Assembly: GCF_004361815.1 (NCBI RefSeq)
Contig: NZ_SNWA01000004.1
Coordinates: forward strand, 1 to 64,000
Length of the DNA stretch: 64,000 bases
Source: Paraburkholderia sp. BL10I2N1
GTDB taxonomy: Bacteria > Pseudomonadota > Gammaproteobacteria > Burkholderiales > Burkholderiaceae
Direction of reading: 5' to 3'
The notes below the pieces were generated by a model. It ran no database searches, was not told the origin of the DNA, and saw only the letters and a list, made by a program, of their open reading frames with translations. Numbering within the stretch: position 1 is the stretch's first letter; the number at the start of each line of letters is the position of its first letter. Position numbers and translations under genes: made by a program. Shown in pieces: positions 43,783-53,890 of the stretch.

Positions 43783-46700
43783 ACATCTCCGCGGTGTTCA
43801 TCCGGCGCCCGGTCGCGACCACGCTGCTCGCGGTCGCGATTGCGCTTTCCGGGATGCTCGCGTATTTCCGTCTGGCGGTTGCCCCGCTGCCGAACATTGC
43901 CTTTCCGGTGATCGCGCTGCAGGCCAACATGGCGGGCGCGAGCCCCGAAACCATGGCAGCGACCGTCGCCGCGCCGCTGGAACGGCGCCTCGGGACCATC
44001 GCCGACGTAAACCAGCTCACGTCGATCAGCTATGTGGGTACGTCATTGATCGTTGTCGTGTTCGGGCTTAACCGCGACATCAATGGCGCGGCGCGCGACG
44101 TCGAAGCGGCGATCCAGGCCGCGCGCACCGATCTGCCGACCACGCTGCGCAGCAACCCCACGTATCGCCAGTACAATCCGGCCGGCGCACCGATCATGGT
44201 GCTCGCGCTGACCTCCGACACGCTCACCAAAGCCCAGCTCTACGACTCCGCCAATTCGGTGATCCAGCAGCAGTTGTCGCAGGTCAACGGTGTCGGGCAG
44301 ATCACGCTCGGCGGCGGTGCGTTGCCGTCGGTGCGCGTCGAACTGGAGCCGGGCAAGCTGAACAGTTACGGCATCGGCCTCGAAGACGTGCGCGCGGCAA
44401 TCGGCGCGGCGAACGCCGACAGCGCGAAAGGCCACATCGACCAGGGCGACCAGCGCTACGAGATCCTCTCGAACGACCAGATCAGCAGGGCCGCGCCATA
44501 TCGCGACGTCGTCATCGCGTATCGCGACGGAGCGCCGGTGCTGTTGCGCGACGTCGCGCAGGTGCGCGACTCGAACGAGAACATCCGCAACGCCGGGCTC
44601 TATAACGGCAAGTCTGCGGTGCTCGTGATTGTCTATCCGACGCCGGGCAGCAACGTGGTGAAAACCGTCGGCCAGATCCAGGCGCGTCTGCCGATCATCG
44701 AAGCGGCGCTGCCGAGCGCGATCCACGTGAACGTCGCGATCGATCGTTCCGAGTCGGTGCGTTCGTCGGTTGCCGATACCGAGCGCACGCTGTTCATCGC
44801 GGTGCTGCTGGTGGTGGGTGTGGTGTTCGTGTTCCTGCTGTCGCCGCGCGCGACACTGATCCCGGCGGTCGCGCTGCCGCTGTCGATCGTCGGCACGTTC
44901 GGACCGATGTATCTGCTCGGCTACAGCATCGACAACCTCTCGCTGATGGCGTTGACGATCGGCACCGGTTTCGTCGTCGACGATGCCGTGGTGGTGCTGG
45001 AGAACATCATGCGCCATCTCGAGGCCGGCCTCGACCCGAAAGAAGCCGCGCTGCGCGGCAGCGCCGAAGTCAGCTTCACGGTGATCTCGATGAGCCTGTC
45101 GCTGATCGCGGTGTTCCTGCCGATCCTGCTGATGCCCGGGATCGTCGGGCTGCTGTTTCATGAGTTCGCCGTCACCCTGTCGATCGCGATCCTGCTGTCG
45201 TTGCTGATCTCGCTCACAGTCACGCCGACCATGTGCGCATACGTGTTGAAGCGCGGGCACGCCCAGCATGCGAAGGGACGCAGGGCGAGATGGATCGAAG
45301 CACAGTTCGAACGGTTCAGGAATGCGTACTCGCGTTCGCTGACCGCCGTGCTCGACCATGCGCTCGCGATCGTCCTCTTGCTGATCGGCCTGCTCGTGCT
45401 CAACGTGTTCCTGTTCCGGTTGTTATCCGCGACGTTCTTTCCGGAGCAGGACACCGGCATCCTGATCGGGCAGATCATCGCCGACCAGAGCATCTCGTTC
45501 ACAGCGATGGAGAAGAAGCTCGCGCAACTGCAGTCGATCGTGCAGAAAGACCCGGCGGTGGCGTCGGTCGCCGGTTTCACCGGCGGCCGCGCGCTCAACG
45601 CGGCCAGCGTGTTTATCGAACTCAAGCCGCTTGCGGAACGCCACCTGTCGGCCACCGAGGTGGTCAACCGCCTGCGTCCCAAACTCAACGCCGTCTCTGG
45701 CGCGCGCCTCTTCATGCAGGCGCAGCAGGATCTGCAGATCGGCGGTCGCCAGGCCGCCTCCGAATACCAGTACACGCTGACGAGCGACGATGCGAGCACG
45801 CTCTTCAAGTGGGTGCCGAAGCTCGTAACCGAACTCGGCAAATATCGCGGCCAACTGGAAGACGTGAACTCGGATCTGCAGCAAAACGGCTTGCAGTCCT
45901 ACGTGAACATCAGCCGCGCGACTGCGATGCGCTACAGCTTCCAGCCCAACCAGATCGATAACGTGCTGTACGACGCATTCGGCCAGCGCACTGTGTCGAC
46001 GATCTATAACGCGCTGAACCAGTACTTTGTTGTGATGGAAGTCGCGCCCCCTTACTGGCAATTTCCGCAGTCACTTAACCAGGTATTCCTGAGCACGGCA
46101 GCCGGCAACCCGAGCGGCACGCAGCAGACGCGCATGCCCGGCGGCACCGTCTCGCCGGTCACGCAGCGAGCCGCCGTGAGCAGCGCGTCGGGTACCAGCG
46201 CACATACGAACTCGCTGAATGCCGACGCCGAAGCGAACCAGCAGACCAACAGCATCACGAACAGCAAGGGCGGCAACTCCAGCGGCAGCGCGGACAGCAC
46301 GGCGGCCGAAACGATGGTGCCGCTGCCCGCCATGATGACGTTCTCGAACAGCCACACCGCGACCCAGGTGAACCACCAGAGCGGCCTCGTCGCTGGCACG
46401 ATCTCATTCAACCTGCCGGCCGGCGGTTCGCTCAGCCAGGCCGGCAAGCTCATCGAGCAGGCCGGGCGCGACATCGGCATGCCGGCTTCCGTGCACGGCG
46501 CGTTTGCGGGTGCGGCGCAGGCCTATGCGCAGTCGATGGGGACCGTGCCGCTCCTGATCCTCGCCGCGCTGGTGGTCGTCTATATCGTGCTCGGCGTGCT
46601 GTACGAGAACACGATCCACCCGCTCACGATCCTGTCGACGCTGCCCTCGGCAGGCATTGGCGCGACGCTCGCGCTGCTGATTTTCGGCACGCCGTTCTCG

Positions 46701-47099
46701 GTGATCGCGTTGATCGGCATTATTCTGCTGATCGGGATCGTCAAGAAAAACGGCATCATGATGGTCGATGTCGCGATCCAGTTGCAACGCCATGAAGGCA
46801 GGAACGCCCGCGAGGCAATCCACGAGGCCGCCATGGTGCGGCTGCGCCCGATCATGATGACCACCTTCGGCGCTGTGCTGGGCGCGGTGCCGCTCGCGAT
46901 CGGCATCGGCCAGGGCGCGTCGCTGCGGCAGCCGCTTGGCGTGACCGTAGTGGGCGGGCTGATCCTGAGCCAGGTTTTTACGCTTTACACGACGCCGGTG
47001 ATCTATCTGTATCTCGACCGGCTCCGCGCGCGACTCGTCAAGTGGTCCGCTCGCCTGCCGTGGAATCGCCGCCCCGAAGCACCGGATGCAAACGCATGA
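43779..47099 (+). CDS. mdtC: RND multidrug pump subunit (MdtC-like) with insertion
   Basis: This is the second pump subunit, starting at GTG 43779 (NISAVFIRRPVATTLLAVAI), with 1,106 residues where the usual length is about 1,025. Proton-relay Asp residues are in GTGFVVDDAVVVLENIMRHLE, and the late IGIVKKNGIMMVDVAIQLQR is present. The extra length is a Ser/Thr/Asn/Gly-rich insertion at about residues 770-843, inside the second periplasmic loop (porter/docking part). The frame is clean across it. It overlaps the outer-membrane factor gene by four bases. Confidence 0.94.
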   Translation: MNISAVFIRRPVATTLLAVAIALSGMLAYFRLAVAPLPNIAFPVIALQANMAGASPETMAATVAAPLERRLGTIADVNQLTSISYVGTSLIVVVFGLNRDINGAARDVEAAIQAARTDLPTTLRSNPTYRQYNPAGAPIMVLALTSDTLTKAQLYDSANSVIQQQLSQVNGVGQITLGGGALPSVRVELEPGKLNSYGIGLEDVRAAIGAANADSAKGHIDQGDQRYEILSNDQISRAAPYRDVVIAYRDGAPVLLRDVAQVRDSNENIRNAGLYNGKSAVLVIVYPTPGSNVVKTVGQIQARLPIIEAALPSAIHVNVAIDRSESVRSSVADTERTLFIAVLLVVGVVFVFLLSPRATLIPAVALPLSIVGTFGPMYLLGYSIDNLSLMALTIGTGFVVDDAVVVLENIMRHLEAGLDPKEAALRGSAEVSFTVISMSLSLIAVFLPILLMPGIVGLLFHEFAVTLSIAILLSLLISLTVTPTMCAYVLKRGHAQHAKGRRARWIEAQFERFRNAYSRSLTAVLDHALAIVLLLIGLLVLNVFLFRLLSATFFPEQDTGILIGQIIADQSISFTAMEKKLAQLQSIVQKDPAVASVAGFTGGRALNAASVFIELKPLAERHLSATEVVNRLRPKLNAVSGARLFMQAQQDLQIGGRQAASEYQYTLTSDDASTLFKWVPKLVTELGKYRGQLEDVNSDLQQNGLQSYVNISRATAMRYSFQPNQIDNVLYDAFGQRTVSTIYNALNQYFVVMEVAPPYWQFPQSLNQVFLSTAAGNPSGTQQTRMPGGTVSPVTQRAAVSSASGTSAHTNSLNADAEANQQTNSITNSKGGNSSGSADSTAAETMVPLPAMMTFSNSHTATQVNHQSGLVAGTISFNLPAGGSLSQAGKLIEQAGRDIGMPASVHGAFAGAAQAYAQSMGTVPLLILAALVVVYIVLGVLYENTIHPLTILSTLPSAGIGATLALLIFGTPFSVIALIGIILLIGIVKKNGIMMVDVAIQLQRHEGRNAREAIHEAAMVRLRPIMMTTFGAVLGAVPLAIGIGQGASLRQPLGVTVVGGLILSQVFTLYTTPVIYLYLDRLRARLVKWSARLPWNRRPEAPDANA

Positions 47100-48574
47100 T
47101 GATGACGATTTCCCGCACCACGCTGGCCACCGCTTCGCTGGCGTTGCTTACCTCACTCACGGCCGGATGCATGGTTGGCCCCGACTATCACCGCCCAGCC
47201 GTGCCTATGCCCGCCACGTGGAAAGAACTGCCCGGCTGGACCGAGGCGGAGCCCGCCGCCGAGGGCCCGAAGGGCGACTGGTGGACTGCGTTCAACGACC
47301 CGCTGCTCAATGACCTCGAACCGCTGGTGTCGGTGTCGAACCAGACCGTGCGCCAGGACTACGCGAACTATCAGGAGGCGCTGGCCGAGGTGCGGCTCGC
47401 GCGCAGTGCGCTGTTTCCGACAATCGGCGTCACGGGTTCGGTGACCCGCGAGCGCCTGGCGACGAGTAGTTCGGTCAGCAGCAGTGCGGGCACCTTCCAT
47501 ACTGTCAACAACGCCGGTTCGCTCGAGGCCAATGCGAGTTGGGCGCCCGACCTGTGGGGAGAGGTGCGTCGCAACATTGAATCGAGTTCCGCCACCGCTC
47601 AGGCCAGTGAAGCGACGCTTGCCAATGCGACGTTGTCCGAGCAGATCGCGCTGGCGAACGCGGTCATCGATCTGCGGGTGACGGACGCGAACATTGACCT
47701 TCTGACCCACACCGTTGAGGCGTTCCGGCAGGCGCTGCGCGTCGTTTCCGAGCAGGACAGGGCCGGCACCGTGCCGCCGTCCGATCTTGTGACCGCGCAG
47801 ACCCAGTTGGATACAGCGCAGTCGAGCCTGATCGCGCTTGGCGTCGCCCGCGCCCAGAATGCCCACGCGATCGCCGTACTGGTCGGCAAGAATCCCGAAG
47901 ACCTGGACCTGCCACACGATCCGACGCTGCCGACGCTGCCGTCGATTCCGGTCGGGGTACCGTCGACGCTGCTGCAGCGCCGGCCAGACATTGCCACGGC
48001 CGAACGCCAGATGGCCGCGCAGAACGCCGCCATCGGCGTCGCTGTGGCGGCGTATTACCCGACGATTTCGCTGTCGGCGCTGGACGGCTTCACGCAATCG
48101 CCATTGTCGGGCCTGCTGCATATCGCCAATCGCGTCTGGTCTCTGGGCGCCTCGGCCAGCGAGACAATATTCGATGGTGGCGCGCGCAATGCACAGATTG
48201 CCGCAGCCCAGGCAAAGTACGACGGAGCCGTGGCCAACTATCGCGGCACCGTATTGACGGCCTTCGAGGGGGTGGAGAACGACCTCGCCGGCTTGCGCGT
48301 CCTGGCGCAGCAGGCCGATGTGCTGGAGCGCGCCGTACGCGACGCGACGCGCGGCACGGAGATCGCACTCAATGAATACCAGGCCGGCACTGTGGACTAC
48401 ACGACCGTCTCGACGGCGCAGACGGCTCAATTGTCCGTTCAGCAGACGGCATTGAATGTGCAGCAACAGCGGCTGCTTGACGCGGCATCGCTGATCGGCG
48501 ACCTCGGGGGCGGCTGGTCCGAAAGCGAGCTTCACGATCCGCTGCATCCCAGGCGACAGGAGGTCTCGCAGTAG
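47096..48574 (+). CDS. RND outer-membrane factor lipoprotein (OprM/NodT family)
   Basis: This outer-membrane channel of the efflux pump has 492 residues. Three successive ATGs start at 47096, overlapping mdtC. The signal peptide ends in lipobox LTAGC, then VGPDYHRPAVPMPATWKEL, the NodT/OprM opening. Two repeats of helical-barrel sequence follow (VRQDYANYQEALAEVRLARS; VANYRGTVLTAFEGVENDLA), with RRPDIATAERQMAAQNAAIG between. It completes a full tripartite pump in one operon. No regulator gene adjoins it. Confidence 0.94.
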   Translation: MMMTISRTTLATASLALLTSLTAGCMVGPDYHRPAVPMPATWKELPGWTEAEPAAEGPKGDWWTAFNDPLLNDLEPLVSVSNQTVRQDYANYQEALAEVRLARSALFPTIGVTGSVTRERLATSSSVSSSAGTFHTVNNAGSLEANASWAPDLWGEVRRNIESSSATAQASEATLANATLSEQIALANAVIDLRVTDANIDLLTHTVEAFRQALRVVSEQDRAGTVPPSDLVTAQTQLDTAQSSLIALGVARAQNAHAIAVLVGKNPEDLDLPHDPTLPTLPSIPVGVPSTLLQRRPDIATAERQMAAQNAAIGVAVAAYYPTISLSALDGFTQSPLSGLLHIANRVWSLGASASETIFDGGARNAQIAAAQAKYDGAVANYRGTVLTAFEGVENDLAGLRVLAQQADVLERAVRDATRGTEIALNEYQAGTVDYTTVSTAQTAQLSVQQTALNVQQQRLLDAASLIGDLGGGWSESELHDPLHPRRQEVSQ

Positions 48575-51092
48575 TCCGGAGCGAGGCAGCGATCCTGCCA
48601 TTGACGCGTCTCGTCCTGGCCCGGACGACAAAGGCTGGACGATGGTTTTGGACGAATTTTGAACAGCAGCGAGGTGAGTGATCTAAGGCCGGATGCTACA
48701 TACAGCACCGTCAACCGCCTTGAGCAGTTCGTAACGGTCATCACAAAATACGTACCAAACGTCACACGCGGCTGCCGGAGGATCGAGATTTGCAGAGGTG
48801 TAGGATTTTCGCAAAAAAATGCGAGTCTCCGTTGAATGCCCGTGAAACATTTCGCGTATAAATGGCGTAACCGATTGCATCGTAAAGGTTTATAGGAATA
48901 GGGGGTTTTCTTAAAGTTGTTTCACGGAATCTAATCTAACTGATTGCTCGACAACGCTTTAGTTTGCTTCAGCGCCGCTTGGGTCACGCGTCTTTCCACC
49001 CGTCGCACCAGAAATGGCTGCATGCTGAGCGATGGCGGTCGGATTCTTGTAGGCACACCGATCCCTGGCCGATAACTCAGGACAGCAACTGTGTCTCGAT
49101 ATCCAAAGTCCAGGGACTGCGAATCGAATTTGTCGTGCGCCTGACTACGCAACTAACGGTACAACACTCAAAAATCCTTTGTATGCCAGCGAGTCAGCAA
49201 AAAGCGGTCACGCGTCAGCCGCGTACGGAAACAGGCCGCTCTTTCAGAGTTTCCCTTGCAGATCTGGGAGTTTCACCGCTGCACGACACGTCTGGGAGAT
49301 TAGACCCTCCCCTACTTCAGATCTTCTCGCACTAGATTTCGAATTTCTGCCGCGGCACATTGGCCACTTAACGCCGCCGACCTGATTCTCAGTATCGAAC
49401 GTCAGCAACGCCGGCGGCACGCTACTTTAGGGCTTTTCCATTCATCGTGATTTCCAACGAAATTGGAAAGCAATTTGTAATAATAGAGATAGATCACCTG
49501 CGCCGGGGTGCTTCGCTCCAGCCTCTATTCAAGCCGCCGAACGTTTGGATTTTTGCTTCCTGACGCCAAATATTTGGCGGAGCACCCAAGGCACCGGTGC
49601 GGCGCACCTGCTGCGCATGCGTCCGAGCAGCCTGCGTCGGGGTGGTCAGGAAGAACCCACGCGCCCTGAAGCTGAATCGCCCGACCTGCAGACGTTCCTC
49701 GCCCAGGTCGATCCTGACGGATTCTATGGCGAAGTAGATCTGCTCGACCTTTACCCCGCAGAATTTCCGGCACCGGGCGGCGCCCGGGTGTGCCGACGCG
49801 TGGCCCGCATCCGGAGGGTGCGGAAACGACAAGCGGCGGCCGCATAGTATCGGCTCGCGCTGGTACCCAATCCTCTCCCCGTATGCTTCACCGAGATGCG
49901 GCGCGAGGAGGCAGCCTGCCTCACGCGGGGCAAGACTCCGGCTGATGCCCGGGGGGGACAGCGACGCGGAGCGCCTCTGGAAGTGTCGCTATTCTGTGCA
50001 AGCGTCACACATGATTCCTTCCGCGACATGTCATCGACGCGTCGCGCACGGACTGTGCCAACTGCAGTCACGATTTTGACGACCCAAAGGGCGAAACTGC
50101 CCTACAGTCTCCGCTCTTGATCCCATTCGCGAGAATCGCCAAGGATTGGCATCTATTCGTTGGAGGTAGTGTCCCCAAGCGGACCGCAACGGCTTTTCTC
50201 TCGACAAGCTGTACAGCTCGTGACACCGTCGCTGCCAGGCATCGCCGCAGATGAGTACCTGCCGCTCAAAGAGTGGGGGCGCTACCTGTTGCACGATGAT
50301 GCACCGCACGCGAAGCAGCGCGATTGCGACGACGCTCCCGGGCAACGTTCTGGAACGCGTTTGAAGCGACGCATCGCTGCAGACCACCACCATCAAGACG
50401 GTCGACGAACGTGCTCGCATCATCGAGGAAGCGGACAAGCTCTATCGCGACGCATACCGAGTCCTGGGAAGTATGAACGGGCGCGCTGTCCGGGTCATGG
50501 CAATGAGACGAGGGTCAAAATTGCAAGTGAAATGCCATGACCAAAAATGTAACCGAGGAGCCCTTGCGCCATCACCTGTAGCAAGCCACAGCGCGCGAGA
50601 ACACATCAGGGAGTAGGAGGCCGACACAGCCTTGATATCAGTCAACGGAGGTGACTACTGCTATCTGGTTCGTCGCTATTTGGGGAGTTGCCGCGGGGCG
50701 GGCCTCCGGCCCGATTGAGTCAGACGGGTGTGAGCTGGATATTCATAGTCGGTCATTTGATCGAATGCGCGTTGTTGCTCGCGAACCAAGGCACGCCTTG
50801 TCTGGTCTGTCGGCACGCACATCTGGGAAGCGGATGAACGGCGGCCATACGGGGCAGATCCAGATCGGAGAGGTGGCTTTGCTGAGAGATCCGCGATTTC
50901 CGCGACGGAGTTAGGGCGAGGAGCGTTTATTTCTTGCTGGCGACAAGTCGTTCTCGCCAGCATAAAGTCGGGGACCGCAGGTCTCCACAAGTACTCGACG
51001 CCAGTGTTTCAGACCGTTGACGTACTCCGGACTCTGCCGCGCTGTTTGCATGTTGGTGATTACGTGGCGCTCCGGCGACCGGCTTATCGGGA
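48575..51092. other. 2.5-kb gene-poor stretch between the pump operon and the partition locus
   Basis: No confident gene is seen. The segment at 48650-49500 is AT-rich. At 49545-49847 a plus-strand frame with DLQTFLAQVDPDGFYGEVDLLDLY weakly recalls the N-terminal part of large phage-type integrases, but too little remains. At 50380-50620 a plus-strand stretch without a start codon (ERARIIEEADKLYRDAYRVL) looks like a protein remnant. A hairpin with a perfect 9-bp stem (TGCTGGCGA/TCGCCAGCA) lies at 50935-50962. The stretch is probably decayed plasmid sequence flanking the centromere. Confidence 0.45.
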
Positions 51093-51137
51093 CTGCTCGC
51101 CTCCTGTGTACATACTATGGACACAGGAGGCGAGCAG
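51093..51137. repeat. 45-bp near-perfect palindrome around the first parS-like site
   Basis: Arms CTGCTCGCCTCCTGTGT and ACACAGGAGGCGAGCAG are exact reverse complements over 17 bases. Inside are CATA and TATG around a central C, so 21 of 22 pairs match. The inner 19 bases are the first copy of the partition-site motif. Transcribed, it would make a very stable hairpin. Confidence 0.93.
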
Positions 51138-51462
51138 CTCCTTCGGTCTAATGTTGGCGGCCGGCCCACACTTTGTACATGCTTTACGTGAGGCCGCGAT
51201 TTGAAGTTGAAGGGTACAGCTGGCTCCAGCTGCTCAATGAGACGCGGCGATGCCACGCTGAATCCGGCGGGCCAAACCCTCAAAGACGGTGTCCATACTA
51301 TGTACACGCCGAGCTTGCGCAACCGATTAAAGTGATGCGATGCAGCTGTTATGAACTCAGTCCCCGTGTACATCGTATGGGCACGAGAGTCCGGCGGCGA
51401 CTCCATTGTTTGTCATCGCAAGGCATGCGAGCGAATTTTCACCGCGTCCATAGTATGGACAC
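51106..51462. repeat. Array of four 19-bp palindromes, candidate parS centromere
   Basis: Copies lie at 51106-51124 (GTGTACATACTATGGACAC), 51289-51307 (GTGTCCATACTATGTACAC), 51366-51384 (GTGTACATCGTATGGGCAC) and 51444-51462 (GCGTCCATAGTATGGACAC). Consensus is the palindrome GTGTCCATA-S-TATGGACAC. The last three are 77-78 bp apart. They sit just downstream of parB, where ParB-binding sites of plasmids often lie. ParB binding is inference. Confidence 0.8.
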
Positions 51463-51502
51463 GACCTCGCAGATTCGGCCAGCGATCTCAGCGTGGCAAC
51501 CG

Positions 51503-51529
51503 CAAAAGAAAGCCCGCTCGCGGCGGGCT
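51503..51529 (-). terminator. Intrinsic terminator after parB
   Basis: Read on the minus strand, a 7-bp stem (AGCCCGC with GCGGGCT) and 5-base loop are followed by TTCTTTTG, 23 bp after the parB stop codon. It would end the parAB transcript before the palindrome array. Confidence 0.75.
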
Positions 51530-51551
51530 GTTGTTGCAGAGCGCTGCAGCT

Positions 51552-52520
51552 TCAGTTTGGCTGCGGGCGGAACATCTGGCTCATTAGCTCCCGAATCTGC
51601 GTCTCCTGTGCTTCAGTCAGCACACCCGCCTTGATTTTCAAGGTAAAGCTGTTGACATCCTTCGTGATGGAGCCCGCATGCTCTTTGCCCGCGAAAAACT
51701 TGTCGATGCTGCGCTCGCTTGCTGAGTTCGTCGTAACGCGACGTGTCGCCAGCGCCTTAATAGCAGAGGCTACCTTCCCTTGGTCCATGTTGCCCGCAAC
51801 GACGAGCGGCCAGATTTCCCTGGCTGCATCAAGACCTGCCTCGCCATGTTTTCGGATAGCAGCAACGATAGAATCTGCTGCGTTCCCGCCAAGCAGGCGC
51901 GGGTGCAGATCGAGGTCTTTCTGGACGAAGTCAGGCAGTTTTTCGAACGAGAGAAACTGGTACAGCCCGGTTCTGGACATGCCGAGCGCCTCAGCCATCC
52001 GTTTGCGGTCCGGAAATTCCTTTTCTGTCTGCCGGATAGACAAGGCGACTTCATAGTCGGACAAGTCGTCGCGACTGATATTTTCGACCAGGGCCAGCAC
52101 AGCCATGTCCTCGTCGGAGCACTCCACAACCACAGCCTTGATGGTGTCGAGTCCGACCATCTTGTGCGCGCGCCACCGACGTTCGCCCGCCACAATCTGA
52201 TAGATATCCTCGGAGCGGCGGACGACGATCGGCTGCATCAGTCCGACTTCACGAATAGACTCGGCCAGCTCCGACAGCTTCGCCTCGTTGAATATTCTCC
52301 GAGGCTGCCAGGGGTTGGGCACCATGTCGGACACCGACAATTGCGACGCCGCGCCAGTTGACTCCAGTTCCTGCACCCGGAGTTGCGCTACCGCCAACGC
52401 GCCCGCGAGACCAGGTGCCGTCTGCGTTCGGTTGCTGCGTTTAACCTCATCTTCCTTGATCGAAGAAGTCGCCCGGATTCCGGCCGTCTTAGCCAGCAAC
52501 TGTTCACGCATGTTGCTCAT
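51552..52520 (-). CDS. parB: Partition protein ParB
   Basis: ParB binds the centromere and, with ParA, segregates the replicon. The 322-residue protein starts at ATG 52520, which overlaps the parA stop (ATGA); a GGAGG lies just upstream. It has the ParB/Srx CTPase region (PNPWQPRRIFNEAKLSELAE, SIREVGLMQPIVVRR and the GERRWRAHKM motif that binds CTP) and ENISRDDLSDYEVALSI. A helix-turn-helix follows (RMAEALGMSRTGLYQFLSF), then a C-terminal dimer part. Candidate parS sites follow directly. It is intact. Confidence 0.93.
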   Translation of the reverse strand: MSNMREQLLAKTAGIRATSSIKEDEVKRSNRTQTAPGLAGALAVAQLRVQELESTGAASQLSVSDMVPNPWQPRRIFNEAKLSELAESIREVGLMQPIVVRRSEDIYQIVAGERRWRAHKMVGLDTIKAVVVECSDEDMAVLALVENISRDDLSDYEVALSIRQTEKEFPDRKRMAEALGMSRTGLYQFLSFEKLPDFVQKDLDLHPRLLGGNAADSIVAAIRKHGEAGLDAAREIWPLVVAGNMDQGKVASAIKALATRRVTTNSASERSIDKFFAGKEHAGSITKDVNSFTLKIKAGVLTEAQETQIRELMSQMFRPQPN

Positions 52521-53728
52521 TGCGCGTTCCTCCATTTTTCTGCATAGATTTCATCCAACCATCGGCAGTAGTCGACAAGCGGCTGCTTTACGCGTTGCAA
52601 CGACTTGGCAGCGGTGTGTGTACTGCTGACGTCGAAAACAGTTGAGAATGCCAGTGCTCCTGTGCTCATTACGGAACTCGCCGGCACTTCAATCGAATGC
52701 AGCCAATTCTCATAGGCGCTTTGTGCCCATGCGCGAACGATAGGCGCGGACGAGGTGCGGCCATAATCGACCTTCGAAAGCATCAGCGAGATAAAGTCGT
52801 ATTTCTTGTCCTGCTCGTACTTGATGAAACTCTTGGACACATCCGAAAACAGTCTCCAGAACGACAGTGAGCTTATGAAGTCCAGATTCTCAGGAACCAT
52901 CGGCATGACCATCGCATCTGCCGCCAGCAGAGCATTCAGGTTGAGGTAAGACAGGGACGGCGACGTATCCATCAAGATGTAGTCGTAGCGCTTGCGTAGC
53001 GGCTCGAGACCTTGACGTAGCACCGTCCAGAACCGAAACCCTGGCCTCATCTTCTGCATGGCAGGCAGATGGAACTCGGCACCAATCAATTCAGTGTGTG
53101 CCGGAATCACGTCAAGGCCGTCCCAGTACGTCGACTGAACCCTTTCCTCCAGGCCGCCCTCGACCTCCTGGTCATATATGTACGGGAGCACGGTGTCCTC
53201 CGGGGTCACATCTTTTTCTGCGTACAAGCCGCACAATTCCGAAAGCGATGCCTGCGGGTCAAGGTCGACCACCAGTACTTTGCGGCCGCGCAACGTAAGC
53301 CCTTGGGCAAGGCACATGGTGGTGGTGGTTTTCGCCGACCCGCCCTTCAGTTGGGCTGTTATGACGATTTTCCCCTCCGGCTCGCGTGTACCGGTGACGA
53401 GAGGGGTTTGATAAATGTCAGATACTTTCTGAACCCAGATGCGCGCATCTTCCAGCGTGAAGGTGCGAGTGCGGCCGGTCCCTGCGGCGATTCCCGACGG
53501 CAACGCACCATCGCTCTTAGTGGCGAGGTATTGCACCTGCGAGTGAGAAATGTTGCACATCTCCGCAATCTCCCCTGTCTTGAACACAGGCGGCGCCTTC
53601 CGTGGCCGGGGTGCAAGAATGGTGTCACGAAGCTCATCTGTGAAAATTGAGACCTTTTCAGCAAACTGGCTAATTTGCTCAAGTGGAACAGTTCGGTCTA
53701 CAGCAGGAAGTTGGCTTGTTTTCACCAT
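52517..53728 (-). CDS. parA: Partition ATPase ParA (type Ia)
   Basis: This Walker-type ATPase moves ParB-bound DNA. The 403 residues include an N-terminal winged or MerR-like helix-turn-helix (FKTGEIAEMCNISHSQVQYL, about 48-100), which in type Ia proteins binds the par promoter for self-control. The deviant Walker A is LKGGSAKTTTTMCLA, Walker A' is VLVVDLDPQASLSEL and Walker B YDYILMDTSPSLSYL. It is first in a two-gene operon reading away from the origin. A TATAAT on the minus strand at 53806-53811 could be its -10 box, though no good -35 is seen. Confidence 0.93.
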   Translation of the reverse strand: MVKTSQLPAVDRTVPLEQISQFAEKVSIFTDELRDTILAPRPRKAPPVFKTGEIAEMCNISHSQVQYLATKSDGALPSGIAAGTGRTRTFTLEDARIWVQKVSDIYQTPLVTGTREPEGKIVITAQLKGGSAKTTTTMCLAQGLTLRGRKVLVVDLDPQASLSELCGLYAEKDVTPEDTVLPYIYDQEVEGGLEERVQSTYWDGLDVIPAHTELIGAEFHLPAMQKMRPGFRFWTVLRQGLEPLRKRYDYILMDTSPSLSYLNLNALLAADAMVMPMVPENLDFISSLSFWRLFSDVSKSFIKYEQDKKYDFISLMLSKVDYGRTSSAPIVRAWAQSAYENWLHSIEVPASSVMSTGALAFSTVFDVSSTHTAAKSLQRVKQPLVDYCRWLDEIYAEKWRNAQ

Positions 53729-53890
53729 TCTGAGGTTTTTCCTGAAATTTCGACAAAGCTCAGAATACAGGAAACACTTGAAAATAGCTCTATAAATTGC
53801 TGTTTATTATAGGTAGTTTTTGTGGGAACGATCCGTCACCCGCCCGAAATGTCGCAAGTCAAGGTAATGTGTCTAGCCGGCAGAACCATC

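Noticed and set aside
44043..45359. A 438-codon minus-strand frame opposite mdtC
   Set aside because: The product is dominated by Arg, His, Asp and Gln repeats, typical of antisense of an RND gene. It has no ribosome-binding site.
47153..48631. A 492-codon minus-strand frame opposite the outer-membrane factor gene
   Set aside because: The plus-strand protein has a lipobox and all NodT/OprM features. The antisense product resembles nothing.
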